Assembly: GCA_902388455.1 (NCBI GenBank)
Contig: CABMPD010000004.1
Span: forward strand, 1 to 64,000
Direction of reading: 5' to 3'
Length of the DNA stretch: 64,000 bases
From: an uncultured Alistipes sp.
GTDB taxonomy: Bacteria; Bacteroidota; Bacteroidia; Bacteroidales; UBA932
Shown here: positions 51,402-62,015 of the stretch, one piece after another
Layout of the letters: the number at the start of each line of letters is the position of its first letter
How positions within the stretch are numbered: the first letter of the stretch is position 1
Position numbers and translations under genes: made by a program
The notes under the pieces: generated by a model
Databases searched by the model: none
The model's input: only the letters and a program-made list of their open reading frames with translations
What the model was told of the DNA's origin: nothing

Positions 51402-52216
51402 ATCTCAATGTTTTTTTTATTGTTTTTACTGTCTCTCAGAGTGCAGATTATCTGGTCTGAGAACTTGAGGTTTACCGCCGAGTACCGGCTCCATCCGTAG
51501 ACGGGCACTATCTGACGGTAGAATGTTTTTAATTTTGCAAATTTATAATCAATATTCTCCGGTCCGCCAAAAATTATTTTCTGGTCTCCGACTACTGTGA
51601 AGAATGCTATATCTCCGTTCTCTTCGACGTCTATCTGTTGAATCTGCGCATTCCATACCGGATGCCTGTCCAGGTAATTGGCCAGTTCTATCATTCCTTC
51701 GATCCAGTCTCTGTCCTCTTGGTCGGGGATGCCCCGGTATCCTTCTTCCAGTTTCACCGGAATATGGCCTGAGACTACCGGAACGTATGAAGTGAAGGTG
51801 CTTACCCACGGGAATATGTAGCCGGTGTCATCGATGTAGAAGGCTCCGCTGGCGGTCTGGACCCTCAGCAGTGGTCTGCGTTGTGTAATCTCTACTTTCA
51901 GAATACCGTCTCTAGATATGGATACGTCACTCTGCCGTATGGCGCTGCGGCTCTCCAGCAGTTCCTCGATACCGTTAAGAGCAGCCTCTTCCCGTGGCTT
52001 GCCTATCGGATTGACGGGAGATGAGGTGATAATGGCTTCTATTTCGGAAGGAGAGACAAATCGGTTCGAGGCACTGTCCAGTATCGTGACGGATATGCCT
52101 GTGCACAGTTCTCCTTTCCGTCCCTTGTCCGAAAGGATGGATGCTACGGCGAAATATCCGCAGAACAGAGCCGCGGCCAGGGCGGTAAGGCAGTATGTGA
52201 CAATCTTTTTAAGCAT
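51398..52216 (-). CDS. ftsQ: Cell division protein FtsQ
   Basis: 272 residues. One membrane helix at about 6-26 (TYCLTALAAALFCGYFAVAS), then a POTRA domain (ISVTILDSASNRFVSPSEIE; SDVSISRDGILKVEITQRRP) and the FtsQ beta-domain (FYIDDTGYIFPWVSTFTSYV). Bacteroidota FtsQ is diverged, so the call rests on layout plus its place between murC and ftsA. FtsQ helps assemble the septal FtsQLB complex. It overlaps murC by 8 bases. Confidence 0.88.
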   Translation of the reverse strand: MLKKIVTYCLTALAAALFCGYFAVASILSDKGRKGELCTGISVTILDSASNRFVSPSEIEAIITSSPVNPIGKPREEAALNGIEELLESRSAIRQSDVSISRDGILKVEITQRRPLLRVQTASGAFYIDDTGYIFPWVSTFTSYVPVVSGHIPVKLEEGYRGIPDQEDRDWIEGMIELANYLDRHPVWNAQIQQIDVEENGDIAFFTVVGDQKIIFGGPENIDYKFAKLKTFYRQIVPVYGWSRYSAVNLKFSDQIICTLRDSKNNKKNIEI

Positions 52217-53567
52217 ATTTCTCCTTGAGCAGATTCTCTATCGGTGTTACCAGGCGGTCTATGTCCCCGGCCCCGAATGTCACAAGTATGTCAATATCCC
52301 GGGAGGCAATCTCTTCCAGGACTTCTTTTTTCTGGATTATTCTTTTGTCTTTCAGGGTGCAATGCTCGTAAATAAGGCTTGAGGACACTCCCGGCAGCGG
52401 CTCTTCTCTTGCGGGGTAAACCGGCAGCAGCAGCAGGGAGTCCAGCCGGCTCAGGCTCTCTCCGAATTCCCGGTGGAAATCCTTTGTGCGGGAGAAGAGG
52501 TGTGGCTGGAAAATACCGCAGATTTTCCTTCCGGGCCATACCTGGCGGATGGAGGCAATGGTTGCGGCCAGCTCAGCGGGGTGGTGGGCGTAGTCGTCAA
52601 TGTAGGTATGTCCCGGAACATTGAGACGGATGTCGAAACGGCGGGCCACTCCGCGGAAGGACGCGATTCCTTCTCTGACTTTGTCCGCGGAAGTGCCGTG
52701 CAGGAGGGCAAGGGCTGCTGCCGCCGTTGCATTCTCGATGTACACTTCTCCCGGGACACCTGCTTGGCAATTTTCAATTTTCCCGTCCGGAGTGTTGAGT
52801 GTGAAATACATTTTCCCCTGTCCGTCGGATACTATGTCCGATGCGCGGTAGTCTCCTCCATCTCCGTAGGTCCATACCCCGGCGCGGATATTCCCGTTCC
52901 GGAAATATTGTTCCAACCCTTTCTTTACCACCAGCATGCCTGATACCTGGCTGCCGTACTCGACGAAAGTTTCGCGCAGATCGTCGATGTCCCGGTAGAT
53001 GTCCATGTGATCGGCATCCATGGCCGTAATTACGCTTCCTTCGGGGTGCAGGCGGAGGAATGAGCGGTCGAACTCGTCGGCCTCGGCTACCATCATTCCG
53101 CTGTCGGAGAGGAGCAGGTTTGAACCGTAATTCCTGGAGATTCCGCCAAGGAAGGCGGTGCATCCTTCGCCTGAGACTGTGAGAATATGGGCCAGCATGG
53201 TGCTGGTAGTGGTCTTTCCGTGGGTGCCGGCTACAGCCAGGCAGCGGTGGCCGGCGGTAATCTCCTCCAGGGCCTCCGATCGTTTGATGGTCCTGTACCC
53301 GCGGCTGCGGGCATAGCTCAGTTCTCCCATTTCCTGAGGAACGGCGGGAGTATATATGACCAGCGTGCTGTCGGTGTCAGGTGGAATGAACGAGGCATTG
53401 TCCTCGAAGTGAACTGGAATGCCCTCCTCTTCCAGAGCCCGTGTGATGGGGGACGGAGTACGGTCGTAACCGCTGACGCGGCTCCCGCTGTGGTGGAACC
53501 AGCGGGCCAGGGCGCTCATGCCGATGCCGCCGATGCCGATGAGGTAGATGTTATTGTATGTCTTCAT
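52209..53567 (-). CDS. murC: UDP-N-acetylmuramate--L-alanine ligase
   Basis: 452 residues from the ATG at 53567 (MKTYNNIYLIGIGGIGMSAL), the usual family start; another ATG is 4 codons upstream. ATP-binding VAGTHGKTTTSTMLAH and EADEFDRSFLRLHP are intact, and YIDDYAHHPAELAATI is the C-terminal domain signature. It adds L-alanine to UDP-MurNAc, the first step of stem-peptide synthesis. It overlaps murG and ftsQ. Confidence 0.96.
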   Translation of the reverse strand: MKTYNNIYLIGIGGIGMSALARWFHHSGSRVSGYDRTPSPITRALEEEGIPVHFEDNASFIPPDTDSTLVIYTPAVPQEMGELSYARSRGYRTIKRSEALEEITAGHRCLAVAGTHGKTTTSTMLAHILTVSGEGCTAFLGGISRNYGSNLLLSDSGMMVAEADEFDRSFLRLHPEGSVITAMDADHMDIYRDIDDLRETFVEYGSQVSGMLVVKKGLEQYFRNGNIRAGVWTYGDGGDYRASDIVSDGQGKMYFTLNTPDGKIENCQAGVPGEVYIENATAAAALALLHGTSADKVREGIASFRGVARRFDIRLNVPGHTYIDDYAHHPAELAATIASIRQVWPGRKICGIFQPHLFSRTKDFHREFGESLSRLDSLLLLPVYPAREEPLPGVSSSLIYEHCTLKDKRIIQKKEVLEEIASRDIDILVTFGAGDIDRLVTPIENLLKEKYA

Positions 53568-54711
53568 GTTTCTTGTCATCTATGAGATTCAGAACTTCCC
53601 TGGCGATATTCACGGCAGCGTCCGGACGAGCCATTTTCAGGATGTTCTCTTCAAGTACCGCCCGTCTTCCGCGGTCGTTGAGAAGCTCCTCTATGGCCGG
53701 GAAGAGGTCTGTTGAGGCACGGCTGTCGCAGACCAGAACGGCAGCATCCATGTCCACGAGGGACATGGCGTTGTGGGTCTGATGGTCCTCCGCTACATTT
53801 GGAGAAGGTACGAATATGGTAGCCTTGCCTATTGAACATAGTTCGGATATGGTCCCGGCGCCGGCTCTGGAGACTACGATGTCGGCGGCGGCAAATGCCA
53901 GGTCCATGCGGGAGATGAAATCGCAGTTGCGGATGTTGCCCCAGATGCGTATTCCGTTGCGGTTCTGGCTGACTCCTCTGAGCCGGGAGAACATCTCCTG
54001 GACCTGGGAGGAATAACCTTTGCCGCTCTGCCATATAATCTGATAGGGGAATGCTCCGTCGTTGGACCTGCATGCGACCCTCATTACTGAGTTGAATGTG
54101 CCGCATCCTCCGCTGCCTCCCACAACAAGGACTGTCGGCAGTGCAGGGTCCAGATTGAAGAAGCGCAGGCCTTCTGCTTTCTCCTCCGGAGTAAACGGGC
54201 GCATGTTGTCCCTGATGGGGTTCCCGGTAAGGACGATTTTCTGAGCGGGGAAAAAACGGTTCATCCCCGGGTAGGCAGTGCATATTCTCCGGGCTTTGCG
54301 GCTTAGAATCTTATTGGTAAGACCTGCGTAGGAGTTCTGTTCCTGAATGAGGGTGGGAATACCCTTTGATGCTGCTTTCCACAGCATGGGGGCGCTGGCA
54401 TAGCCTCCCACGCCTACTACTACGTCCGGCTTGAAGCTGCGGATGATCTCTCCGGCCTTGCACAGGCTGCGCAGGACCTTGGCGGGCAGAGCCAGGTTGG
54501 ACGCAGACAGACTTCTCTGGAGACCGGCTACCGGCAGGCCGATGATACGGTATCCGGCGGCAGGAACCCGTTCCATTTCCATTTTACCCTCGGCTCCGAC
54601 GAAGAGAATGTCGGCTTCCGGCTCTATTTTCCTGATAGCGTCCGCTATCGAGAGGGCGGGGAAGATGTGGCCTCCGGTGCCCCCTCCGCTGATTATGATT
54701 CTGTGCTGCAT
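53551..54711 (-). CDS. murG: UDP-GlcNAc--MurNAc-(pentapeptide) pyrophosphoryl-undecaprenol GlcNAc transferase
   Basis: 386 residues. N-terminal ISGGGTGGHIFPALSIADAI, the C-terminal donor site SRAGAGTISELCSIGKATIF and VAEDHQTHNA. MurG adds GlcNAc to lipid I to make lipid II on the inner face of the membrane. Starts 19 bases inside ftsW. Confidence 0.96.
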   Translation of the reverse strand: MQHRIIISGGGTGGHIFPALSIADAIRKIEPEADILFVGAEGKMEMERVPAAGYRIIGLPVAGLQRSLSASNLALPAKVLRSLCKAGEIIRSFKPDVVVGVGGYASAPMLWKAASKGIPTLIQEQNSYAGLTNKILSRKARRICTAYPGMNRFFPAQKIVLTGNPIRDNMRPFTPEEKAEGLRFFNLDPALPTVLVVGGSGGCGTFNSVMRVACRSNDGAFPYQIIWQSGKGYSSQVQEMFSRLRGVSQNRNGIRIWGNIRNCDFISRMDLAFAAADIVVSRAGAGTISELCSIGKATIFVPSPNVAEDHQTHNAMSLVDMDAAVLVCDSRASTDLFPAIEELLNDRGRRAVLEENILKMARPDAAVNIAREVLNLIDDKKHEDIQ

Positions 54712-55913
54712 GGTGTTTCCTCCTTTTCGTTTTCGGTTTTAAGTTTCAAGTCTTTGATTTCTATAGTCCTGTTGACGGACAGGATGATTCCGAAGGCACA
54801 GTTCATGATGATCAGTGCTGTTCCTCCGTGGCTGATCATCGGCAGGGTCTGCCCTGTGACAGGCAGGATACCGACGTTTACGAAGATGTGCAGGAATGCC
54901 TGCATGGTGATGAGTGTGGAGAGGCCCAGGACAGTGATGATTGAGAACTTGCGGGTGCATGCCCTGGCGATTTTCATGCATCTGTAGAAAAACCATAGAT
55001 ACAGAATAATGACGACCACTCCGCCGATAAGACCATATTCCTCGATGATTATGGAATAGATATAATCGTCGTAGGCGTTTGGCAGTATGTCGCGCTTGAT
55101 GCTGTTTCCGGGACCGCGTCCGAATATGCCGCCCAGCTGTATCGCTTCACGTGCCTGGTCGGACTGGAATGTCTTGTCGTTGTACTCGGCCAGTTCCGCC
55201 GCGCTCATGCTCTCTGTTTCATCCTCTGCAAAGTGGCGCTCGATTCTTTGGCCGAAAGTGTCGAAGCGGGAGAATATCCTGCCGTGGGAGATAATGCTGA
55301 CTGTGAATGCGACTGCAACGGCACCGACGGCAATGGGTATGGTCCAGAGAATAAATTCCCGCTTAATCCCGGCGCATACCAGAATTATCAGCGACAAAGT
55401 ACCTATAATCAGTGTCGCAGACATACTTCCCAGCATGGCAAGGGCGCATACCAGCCCTACGGGAAGCAGAATTTTCAGAGCATATTCCTTGAAAGTATTC
55501 ATGGGCGATGCTTCTATGACGCGGGCCAGGTAGAGAACTGTGGCAACTTTGGCAATCTCGGCGGGGTGTACGGGAACGCCAAGAAGAGTAAAACTGCGGA
55601 GATGACCTGTGGCGGCAGGAACTGTCAGTAAAATTATAGACAGTCCCATGGCTGCGTAGGAGAGGATGCGGTACCATTTCATCGGTATCCTGTAGCAGAT
55701 GAGCAGGACGATGAACCCGACGATGTAGAATCCTGCCTGATCTATGAGATACCTGAACGGAGATGTGTCATGGCGGTATGCCAGGGAGCTTGTAGCCGAG
55801 TACACCACTGCCATGGATATCATTGCGAAGAAAAGGATGAGCAGCCAGATCACTCTGTCTCCGCGGAGTCTGCCTATATTTTTGAATATTTCTGTCATCA
55901 TCTTCTCCTCCAT
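54693..55913 (-). CDS. ftsW: Septal peptidoglycan polymerase / lipid II transporter FtsW
   Basis: 406 residues, SEDS family, with about ten membrane helices. Conserved parts include VHPAEIAKVATVLYLARVIE and the C-terminal ILPVTGQTLPMISHGGTALI. It polymerises glycan strands with FtsI. Start choice: an ATG at 55913, or ATGs at 55901 and 55898, which are preceded by GGAGGAG, a rare good Shine-Dalgarno here. The latter may be the real starts. The gene begins 6 bases after murD. Confidence 0.95.
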   Translation of the reverse strand: MEEKMMTEIFKNIGRLRGDRVIWLLILFFAMISMAVVYSATSSLAYRHDTSPFRYLIDQAGFYIVGFIVLLICYRIPMKWYRILSYAAMGLSIILLTVPAATGHLRSFTLLGVPVHPAEIAKVATVLYLARVIEASPMNTFKEYALKILLPVGLVCALAMLGSMSATLIIGTLSLIILVCAGIKREFILWTIPIAVGAVAVAFTVSIISHGRIFSRFDTFGQRIERHFAEDETESMSAAELAEYNDKTFQSDQAREAIQLGGIFGRGPGNSIKRDILPNAYDDYIYSIIIEEYGLIGGVVVIILYLWFFYRCMKIARACTRKFSIITVLGLSTLITMQAFLHIFVNVGILPVTGQTLPMISHGGTALIIMNCAFGIILSVNRTIEIKDLKLKTENEKEETPCSTES

Positions 55914-55919
55914 ATTGTT

Positions 55920-57254
55920 CTAAAGTTCTCTGACGGCTGCCTTGAACTGCCGTCCGCGGTCCTCATAGTTCTTGAACAGGTCGAAGCTGGCACAGCAGGG
56001 AGACAGGAGCACGACGTCTCCGTCGCTGGCAAGCTCGTAGGCTTTCTGTACAGCCTCCTTTGCGGATGATGCATCGGTGATGGTGTGAACCATGGGGCCG
56101 AAGAAGTCGTGGAGCTTGCGGTTGTCCTTGCCCATGCAGATGAGGGCCTTTACCTTCTCGCGCACCAGCGGCTCTATCTCGGAATAGTCGTTGCCCTTGT
56201 CGGTGCCGCCGGCTATCCATATCACGGGCCGGTTCATGCACTCGAGGGCGTACCAGGTGGAGTTGACGTTGGTCGCCTTGGAGTCGTTGATGTAGAGGAC
56301 GCCGCGGACGCTCATCACCTTCTCGAGGCGGTGCTCTATATTCTCGAATGTGGCCAGGCTCCGGCGGATAATGTCGTTGGTGATGTTCATTATCTTACCG
56401 GTGATGGCCGCGGCCATGGAGTTGTAGATGTTGTGCTTGCCCTTGAGTGAAAGTTCCTCGGTGGGAACGCTCCATTCCTCGCCCTCGTAGCGGACGGTTA
56501 TTTTCTTATCGTCGGCGAAGGCTCCCTCGGCCACCTCGTGCTTCTCGGAGAAGGGGAGCATTTTGGCCCTGAGTACTATCTCGTTGATGTGTCCGACAGT
56601 TACGCTGTCGTCGTCGCAGAAGATGAAGCAGTCCTTCTCCGACATGTTGCGGGTGATGCGGAACTTGGCCCGGACGTAGTTCTGCATCTTGTGGTCGTAG
56701 CGGTCCAGATGGTCCGGAGTGATGTTGAGGATAATCGCGATGTCGGCCTTGAAATCGTACATGCCGTCGAGCTGGAAACTGCTGAGCTCCAGGACGTAGA
56801 TGTCGAAGTCCTCGGTGGCCACCTGGTAGGCGTAGCTCTTGCCGATATTGCCTCCGAGACCTACGTTGAGGCCGGCGTTGCGCAGCATGTAGTAGATCAG
56901 CGAGGTCGTGGTGGTCTTGCCGTTGCTGCCGGTGATGCAGATCTTCTTGGCTCTGTCGTAGCGGCCCGCGAACTCTATTTCCGAGATGACGGGGATGCCG
57001 GCCTTCAGCGCCTCGCTCACCAGCGGTGCGGTGTCAGGGATGCCGGGACTCTTGATGATCTCGTCGGCGCTGAGGATTTTTTCCGGGGTGTGATGACCCT
57101 CCTCGTAGGGGATGCCGTATTTCTCCAGCAGGGCCTTGCCTTCGGCCGGGATGCTGCCGTTGTCGGAGAGGAATGTGTCGAAACCTTTGACTTTTGCGAG
57201 GACGGCTGCTCCGACTCCGCTCTCGCCGCCTCCGAGTGCTACGATGCGTTTCAT
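55920..57254 (-). CDS. murD: UDP-N-acetylmuramoyl-L-alanine--D-glutamate ligase
   Basis: 444 residues. ALGGGESGVGAAVLAK at the N-terminus, ATP loop CITGSNGKTTTTSLIYYML, LELSSFQLDGM, and NDSKATNVNSTWYALECM plus LLSPCCASFDLFKNYEDRG at the C-terminus. It adds D-glutamate to UDP-MurNAc-L-Ala in the cytoplasm. 5 bases after mraY. Confidence 0.96.
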   Translation of the reverse strand: MKRIVALGGGESGVGAAVLAKVKGFDTFLSDNGSIPAEGKALLEKYGIPYEEGHHTPEKILSADEIIKSPGIPDTAPLVSEALKAGIPVISEIEFAGRYDRAKKICITGSNGKTTTTSLIYYMLRNAGLNVGLGGNIGKSYAYQVATEDFDIYVLELSSFQLDGMYDFKADIAIILNITPDHLDRYDHKMQNYVRAKFRITRNMSEKDCFIFCDDDSVTVGHINEIVLRAKMLPFSEKHEVAEGAFADDKKITVRYEGEEWSVPTEELSLKGKHNIYNSMAAAITGKIMNITNDIIRRSLATFENIEHRLEKVMSVRGVLYINDSKATNVNSTWYALECMNRPVIWIAGGTDKGNDYSEIEPLVREKVKALICMGKDNRKLHDFFGPMVHTITDASSAKEAVQKAYELASDGDVVLLSPCCASFDLFKNYEDRGRQFKAAVREL

Positions 57255-57259
57255 GGTGA

Positions 57260-58438
57260 TTAACGTATTTTGAGTGTTATTATTGTCGCTATTGCCAGCA
57301 GTATGCTTACTATCCAGAAGCGCATGACGATCTTTGCCTCAGGAATGGCTCTGACGGGCTTGGAGATCAGAGCGGGTACCCCTTCCTTCTGATAGTGGTG
57401 GTGCAGGGGGGCCATCTTGAAGACGCGGCGTCCGGCCCCGTATTTCTTCTTGGTGTACTTGAAGTAGAGCCGCTGGATGATTACCGAGAGGGACTCGGTG
57501 AAGAATACTCCGCAGAGAATCGGTATGAGCAGTTCCTTGCGTATGAGGACGGCCACCACTCCTATGATGCCGCCTAGGGCCAGGCTGCCGGTGTCGCCCA
57601 TGAATACCTGGGCAGGGTAGGAGTTGAACCACAGGAAGCCGAGCAGGGCGCCGACCAGGGCCGAGAGGTAGACCGTTATCTCGCCCGAGTCGGGGATGTA
57701 CATGATGTTGAGGTAGTCGGCGTAGATCACGTTTCCGGATAGGTAGGCCAGGACTCCGAGGGCGGCGCCGACTATGGCGGTGATGCCCGCGGCCAGGCCG
57801 TCCATGCCGTCAGTGAGGTTGACCGCATTGGACATGGCCGTGATGATGAAGATGATGACGGCCACGTAGATGACCACCTGCAGCAGTTCCTTGATCTTGC
57901 CGCTGCCGGGGGCCAGCCAGGCGTAGTCAAACTCGTTGTTCTTCACGAAAGGGATGGTGGTCAGGGTGCTGACCGTGTCCTCGTGGACGCATATCGTGAT
58001 GCCTACGGCCAGGGCCAGGATGACCTGTCCCACTATCTTGTACTTGCCGCTCATGCCTTCCTTGTTCTTCCTGAAGACCTTGATGTAGTCATCCGTGAAT
58101 CCCAGGGCTCCGAGCCACACGAGGGTGATGAGCAGCAGCTGGATGTACATGTTGGTCAGGTCGCCGAAGAGCAGTACGGCTATGAGTATCGAGCCGAGAA
58201 TCATGACGCCGCCCATGGTGGGGGTGCCCTTCTTGGCCAGCTGCCCCTCCAGACCCAGGTCGCGGATCTCTTCTCCGATCTGCAGTTTCTGAAGTCTGCG
58301 GATGACCTTGCCTCCGAAGCAGAGCATCAGGACTATGGCTGTCACGCTGGCCAGGATGGACCGCACCGAGATGTACTGCAGCAGGCCCGATCCGGGGAAG
58401 TCCAGATGTTGAAGTTGTTCGAACAGGTAGTATATCAT
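57260..58438 (-). CDS. mraY: Phospho-N-acetylmuramoyl-pentapeptide-transferase
   Basis: 392 residues, slightly longer than the E. coli protein (360), with about ten membrane helices. Key motifs: [14 protein letters not shown], the aspartates in [34 protein letters not shown] and the histidine cluster [12 protein letters not shown]. MraY transfers phospho-MurNAc-pentapeptide to undecaprenyl phosphate to make lipid I. It overlaps murE by 4 bases. Confidence 0.97.
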   Translation of the reverse strand: MIYYLFEQLQHLDFPGSGLLQYISVRSILASVTAIVLMLCFGGKVIRRLQKLQIGEEIRDLGLEGQLAKKGTPTMGGVMILGSILIAVLLFGDLTNMYIQLLLITLVWLGALGFTDDYIKVFRKNKEGMSGKYKIVGQVILALAVGITICVHEDTVSTLTTIPFVKNNEFDYAWLAPGSGKIKELLQVVIYVAVIIFIITAMSNAVNLTDGMDGLAAGITAIVGAALGVLAYLSGNVIYADYLNIMYIPDSGEITVYLSALVGALLGFLWFNSYPAQVFMGDTGSLALGGIIGVVAVLIRKELLIPILCGVFFTESLSVIIQRLYFKYTKKKYGAGRRVFKMAPLHHHYQKEGVPALISKPVRAIPEAKIVMRFWIVSILLAIATIITLKIR

Positions 58439-59889
58439 AGCAGTATCTCCTTTAATATTTCCTTGTCGTCGAAATGGGACTTGACTCCGTTTACTATCTG
58501 GTAGTCCTCATGACCTTTTCCGGCCACGAGGATGATGGCTCCGTCGGGGGCCGTCATTACGGCCGTGCGTATCGCTTCCCGGCGGTCGGTGATGAACAGG
58601 GACTTGGCCATGCCCTCCGCGTCCAGGCCCTGTTTCATGTCCTCGATGATGGCGTCCGGGTCCTCGAAACGGGGGTTGTCCGAGGTGATGACCACGCGGT
58701 CGGCGTAGCGGGCTCCGATGGCGGCCATCTCCGGGCGCTTGGTGCGGTCGCGGTTGCCTCCGCATCCGAAGACGGCGATCAGCACTGACTTACCGCGGAT
58801 ATCCAGCAGGGTCCTGAGCACATTCTCCAGGGCGTCGGGGGTGTGGGCGTAGTCGACTACGGCCGTGATGCCGCGCCTACCCCTGATGTATTCCATCCGC
58901 CCGGCTACCGGACCCATCGCGCTGATCTGCCTGAGCACCTCCTCCCTGTCCGCACCCAGCAGTACGGCGGCGGCGTAGACCGCACAGATATTGTGGGCGT
59001 TGTAGTCTCCGATGAAGCGGGTCCAGACCTCCGTTCCGTCCAGGCTGAGCAGGTAGCCCTCCAGGCTGCGCTCCACTATCCGTACCTTGAACTCGGCCAT
59101 GCTGCCCTCGCTGTAGCGGTATACCCTGGCGGCGGTGTTCTGCACCATGACGGAGGCGTTGCGGTCATCCGAGTTGATCAGGGCGAAAGCGTTGCTGCCC
59201 AGGGAATCGAAGAGCAGTTTCTTGCAGCGGATGTATTCCGTGAATGTCTTGTGGTAGTCCAGATGGTCGTGGGTGATGTTGGTGAAAATGGCGCCGCGGA
59301 AGCTCAGGCCCGCCACGCGGCCCTGATGCAGGGCGTGGGAGCTGACTTCCATGAAGCAGTACTGGCAGCCTCTGTCCGCCATCATCCGCATCAGGCGGTT
59401 GAGGGTGATGGGGTCCTGGGTGGTGTTGGTGGTCTCGAACTTCTCCCCGCAGATGTAGTTGGCAATGGTGGAGAGCAGGCCGCAGCAGTAGCCCAGGGAG
59501 GTGAAGAGGCGGTAGAGGAGGGTGGCAATGGTGGTCTTGCCGTTGGTGCCGGTGACTCCGACAAGGTGCAGGTCACGGCTCGGGTGGCCGAAGAAGTTAC
59601 CTGCAATCAGGGCCGTTGCCATACGCGTGTCCTCCACTCTTACTGCACTCATTCCTTTTGTCCTGATGGCGTTCAATGCTTCCGGTCTCTGGTATATGAC
59701 GGCTGCTGCTCCGGCTTCGGCTGCCTTGTCGATGTAGTCGTGGCCGTCGCTGTCGAAGCCTGGAATAGCAATGAACAGACATCCTGGCCGGCAAAGTCTT
59801 GAGTCGGAGGTGATATCCGGAATCTCAATGTCCAGCGGCCCCTCTGCCGAGGAAATCTGAATACCTTTTAATATATAGTCGAGTCTCAT
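58435..59889 (-). CDS. murE: UDP-N-acetylmuramoyl-L-alanyl-D-glutamate--2,6-diaminopimelate ligase
   Basis: 484 residues. ATP loop [19 protein letters not shown]; substrate motif [12 protein letters not shown] carries DNPR, the signature for meso-diaminopimelate rather than lysine. The likely carbamylated lysine lies in the [12 protein letters not shown] region. It adds the third residue of the stem peptide and so sets the cross-link type. 10 bases after ftsI. Confidence 0.96.
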   Translation of the reverse strand: MRLDYILKGIQISSAEGPLDIEIPDITSDSRLCRPGCLFIAIPGFDSDGHDYIDKAAEAGAAAVIYQRPEALNAIRTKGMSAVRVEDTRMATALIAGNFFGHPSRDLHLVGVTGTNGKTTIATLLYRLFTSLGYCCGLLSTIANYICGEKFETTNTTQDPITLNRLMRMMADRGCQYCFMEVSSHALHQGRVAGLSFRGAIFTNITHDHLDYHKTFTEYIRCKKLLFDSLGSNAFALINSDDRNASVMVQNTAARVYRYSEGSMAEFKVRIVERSLEGYLLSLDGTEVWTRFIGDYNAHNICAVYAAAVLLGADREEVLRQISAMGPVAGRMEYIRGRRGITAVVDYAHTPDALENVLRTLLDIRGKSVLIAVFGCGGNRDRTKRPEMAAIGARYADRVVITSDNPRFEDPDAIIEDMKQGLDAEGMAKSLFITDRREAIRTAVMTAPDGAIILVAGKGHEDYQIVNGVKSHFDDKEILKEILL

Positions 59890-59899
59890 ATATTCAGTG

Positions 59900-62014
59900 T
59901 TATTTTAGGGTCAATGTTATTTTGTGTCCGCGTCCGAGAGCGGTTCCTGCATCCGGGGTCTGGGAAACAACCCGCCCGGAACCGCTGAAGTTCACTTTGT
60001 AACCTTCGTTCTCCAGCAGATACAAGGCGTCTTTGAGCCCCATTCCGGAGACATCGGGAACAATCCCTTTTTCAATCTCCAGATCTGTTACAACAGGAGG
60101 GACGCCTTCTTCCCCGCCTTCAATCCTGACCCAGCTCTTGCCCTTGACATACGGCCGCGAGGCCATGGGCATGTACTCTATGGGCATTCCGTCGTTTGCC
60201 GCCATGCCGGAGGCGATGGAAGGATTGTCTTTCGGCGTGATGCCGGAGGAGTAGATAGGCGGATTCCAGCCAGGATTGGATGCGTAGATTTTGTCTGCTA
60301 TCCGTTTGAAGACAGGTGCAGCCCAGGTCGCACCGTAGAAATTACCCTTGGTAGGGCCTGTGTACAGAACTACTATGCATGAGTATCTGGGCTCGTCTGT
60401 CGGGAAGTATCCTGCGAATGAAGCCTGGTACCGTCGGAATCCGTTCTCGTCTTCATATTTCCCGTTAACGGCGACTCTGGCTGTGCCGGTCTTTCCGGCA
60501 ATAGAGTACCGGGGATCGTTGCAGATTTTTGCCGTCCCATTTTCCACTACCCCGCGCAGGGCTTTGCGGACATCTGCCAGAGTGCTTCTTGAGCATATAG
60601 AGCCGCTGACTACGGATGCACCCATAGCTTCCGTGGGGATGCCGTCACGCTCGAAATCCTCGATAAAGTAGGGGCGCATCATCTTGCCTCCATTGGCGAT
60701 GGCGTTGTAGAATGTGAGGATGTGGAGCGGGGTTACGGTTATGGCGTAACCGTAACCCAAGCTGGCCAGGGAAGAGTTGGACCAGGCCGCGTCCTCCGGA
60801 CTGAGAATGTAGGCGTATGCCTCGCCTTCGATATCGAGGTTCAGTTTCTCAACCAGTTTCATGTTGTGCAGACGCGAGATGTATGCGGAAGGATCATCTC
60901 CGTATGATTCGGTTATCATTTTTGCGAAGGCGATGTTGGATGATTTCTCGAAGGCTTCCAGAGCGGTCATCTTGCCGTATCCTCCGCGGTGTGTGTCCGT
61001 GATTCTGATGCCTCCGTAGTGCCATTCTCCGTTGCCTCCGTCCACTTCTGTCTCGAGGGTGATGTATCCGTCCTCTATCATAGCTGTCAATGCTGCCAGC
61101 TTGAGTGTGGAACCCGGTTCGGTAGCATGACTGAATGCATAGTTGTAGGATTCGTCGAATGTCCCGTCCTTCCGTTTGTACATGTTGGCGATTCCTCTTA
61201 CGGCGCCGCTCCTGACGTCCATGACAATTGCAGTGCCTCCTTCGAATACATCGCTCATTGCCAACTGATTGCGCAGCTCTGTCTCGGCGGCTTCCTGGAT
61301 CCGGACATCTATGGTGGTACGGATGTCCTCACCGTCTATGGCCGGAACGGCCGGGGCTCCATTTACAGGAATCCATTCTCCGCCAAGGGCTCTGTGGACT
61401 GTCTGGATGCCTTTCTCTCCGCGCAGCCTGTAGTCGTATGTGTATTCTATTCCGGCACCTTCACCTACGGCGTTGATGGATCCTATGGTGCGGTTTGCAA
61501 GCGTCCCGTAGGGATGGGTTCTCTCGCTGCCCTGTATCACGATCAGGCCGCCTTTGAACTGTCCCAGCCTGAAAATAGGGAATTGTTCTATCAGACCCAG
61601 TTCTCCGTAGTCTACATTTCTCGGTCCTATCTGCTTGTATCTGTTTCCTCTGGCTCTGGCGTCGGAGAGATCCTTCCTGTAGGAGGACGGAGATTTGTCT
61701 CCGAACAGACGTGACAGGCAAAGGGCCAGAGAGTCCAGGCTGCGGCTCCATGTGGAGTCGGCGACGACCTTCGAGTCCCACCGCAGCTCATATACCGGTA
61801 TGGATACGGCGAGGGGGCTGCCGTCGTATGCGAGAATACTGCCTCTGGACGGCTCCAGTACCTGCTCTTTGTATATGTCGTCAGTGGTAATCCTGTCCTT
61901 GGTCAGGAACTGCTCCTTGACGATGCCGAAAGCCGCGACGGCTCCCAGCACCAGAAAACCGATGTAGACGAAGAAAAACTTCAGGAATATCTTGTCCGTG
62001 CCGCTGTTCTCCAT
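59900..62014 (-). CDS. ftsI: Septal transpeptidase FtsI (class B PBP) with PASTA domain
   Basis: 704 residues. One membrane helix at about 11-31, the dimerisation/pedestal domain, then the transpeptidase with S302-T-L-K305, SSN at 358-360 and KTG at 508-510 (IAGKTGTARV). Residues about 645-704 form one PASTA domain (GIVPDVSGMGLKDALYLLEN ending GRGHKITLTL). It cross-links septal peptidoglycan with FtsW. The PASTA domain makes it longer than E. coli FtsI (588) and is common in Bacteroidota and Gram-positives. 1 base after the FtsL-like gene. Confidence 0.96.
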   Translation of the reverse strand: MENSGTDKIFLKFFFVYIGFLVLGAVAAFGIVKEQFLTKDRITTDDIYKEQVLEPSRGSILAYDGSPLAVSIPVYELRWDSKVVADSTWSRSLDSLALCLSRLFGDKSPSSYRKDLSDARARGNRYKQIGPRNVDYGELGLIEQFPIFRLGQFKGGLIVIQGSERTHPYGTLANRTIGSINAVGEGAGIEYTYDYRLRGEKGIQTVHRALGGEWIPVNGAPAVPAIDGEDIRTTIDVRIQEAAETELRNQLAMSDVFEGGTAIVMDVRSGAVRGIANMYKRKDGTFDESYNYAFSHATEPGSTLKLAALTAMIEDGYITLETEVDGGNGEWHYGGIRITDTHRGGYGKMTALEAFEKSSNIAFAKMITESYGDDPSAYISRLHNMKLVEKLNLDIEGEAYAYILSPEDAAWSNSSLASLGYGYAITVTPLHILTFYNAIANGGKMMRPYFIEDFERDGIPTEAMGASVVSGSICSRSTLADVRKALRGVVENGTAKICNDPRYSIAGKTGTARVAVNGKYEDENGFRRYQASFAGYFPTDEPRYSCIVVLYTGPTKGNFYGATWAAPVFKRIADKIYASNPGWNPPIYSSGITPKDNPSIASGMAANDGMPIEYMPMASRPYVKGKSWVRIEGGEEGVPPVVTDLEIEKGIVPDVSGMGLKDALYLLENEGYKVNFSGSGRVVSQTPDAGTALGRGHKITLTLK

Positions 62015-62015
62015 A

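Noticed and set aside
58843..59802. 319-residue plus-strand frame over murE
   Set aside because: Antisense shadow of murE in a GC-rich stretch.
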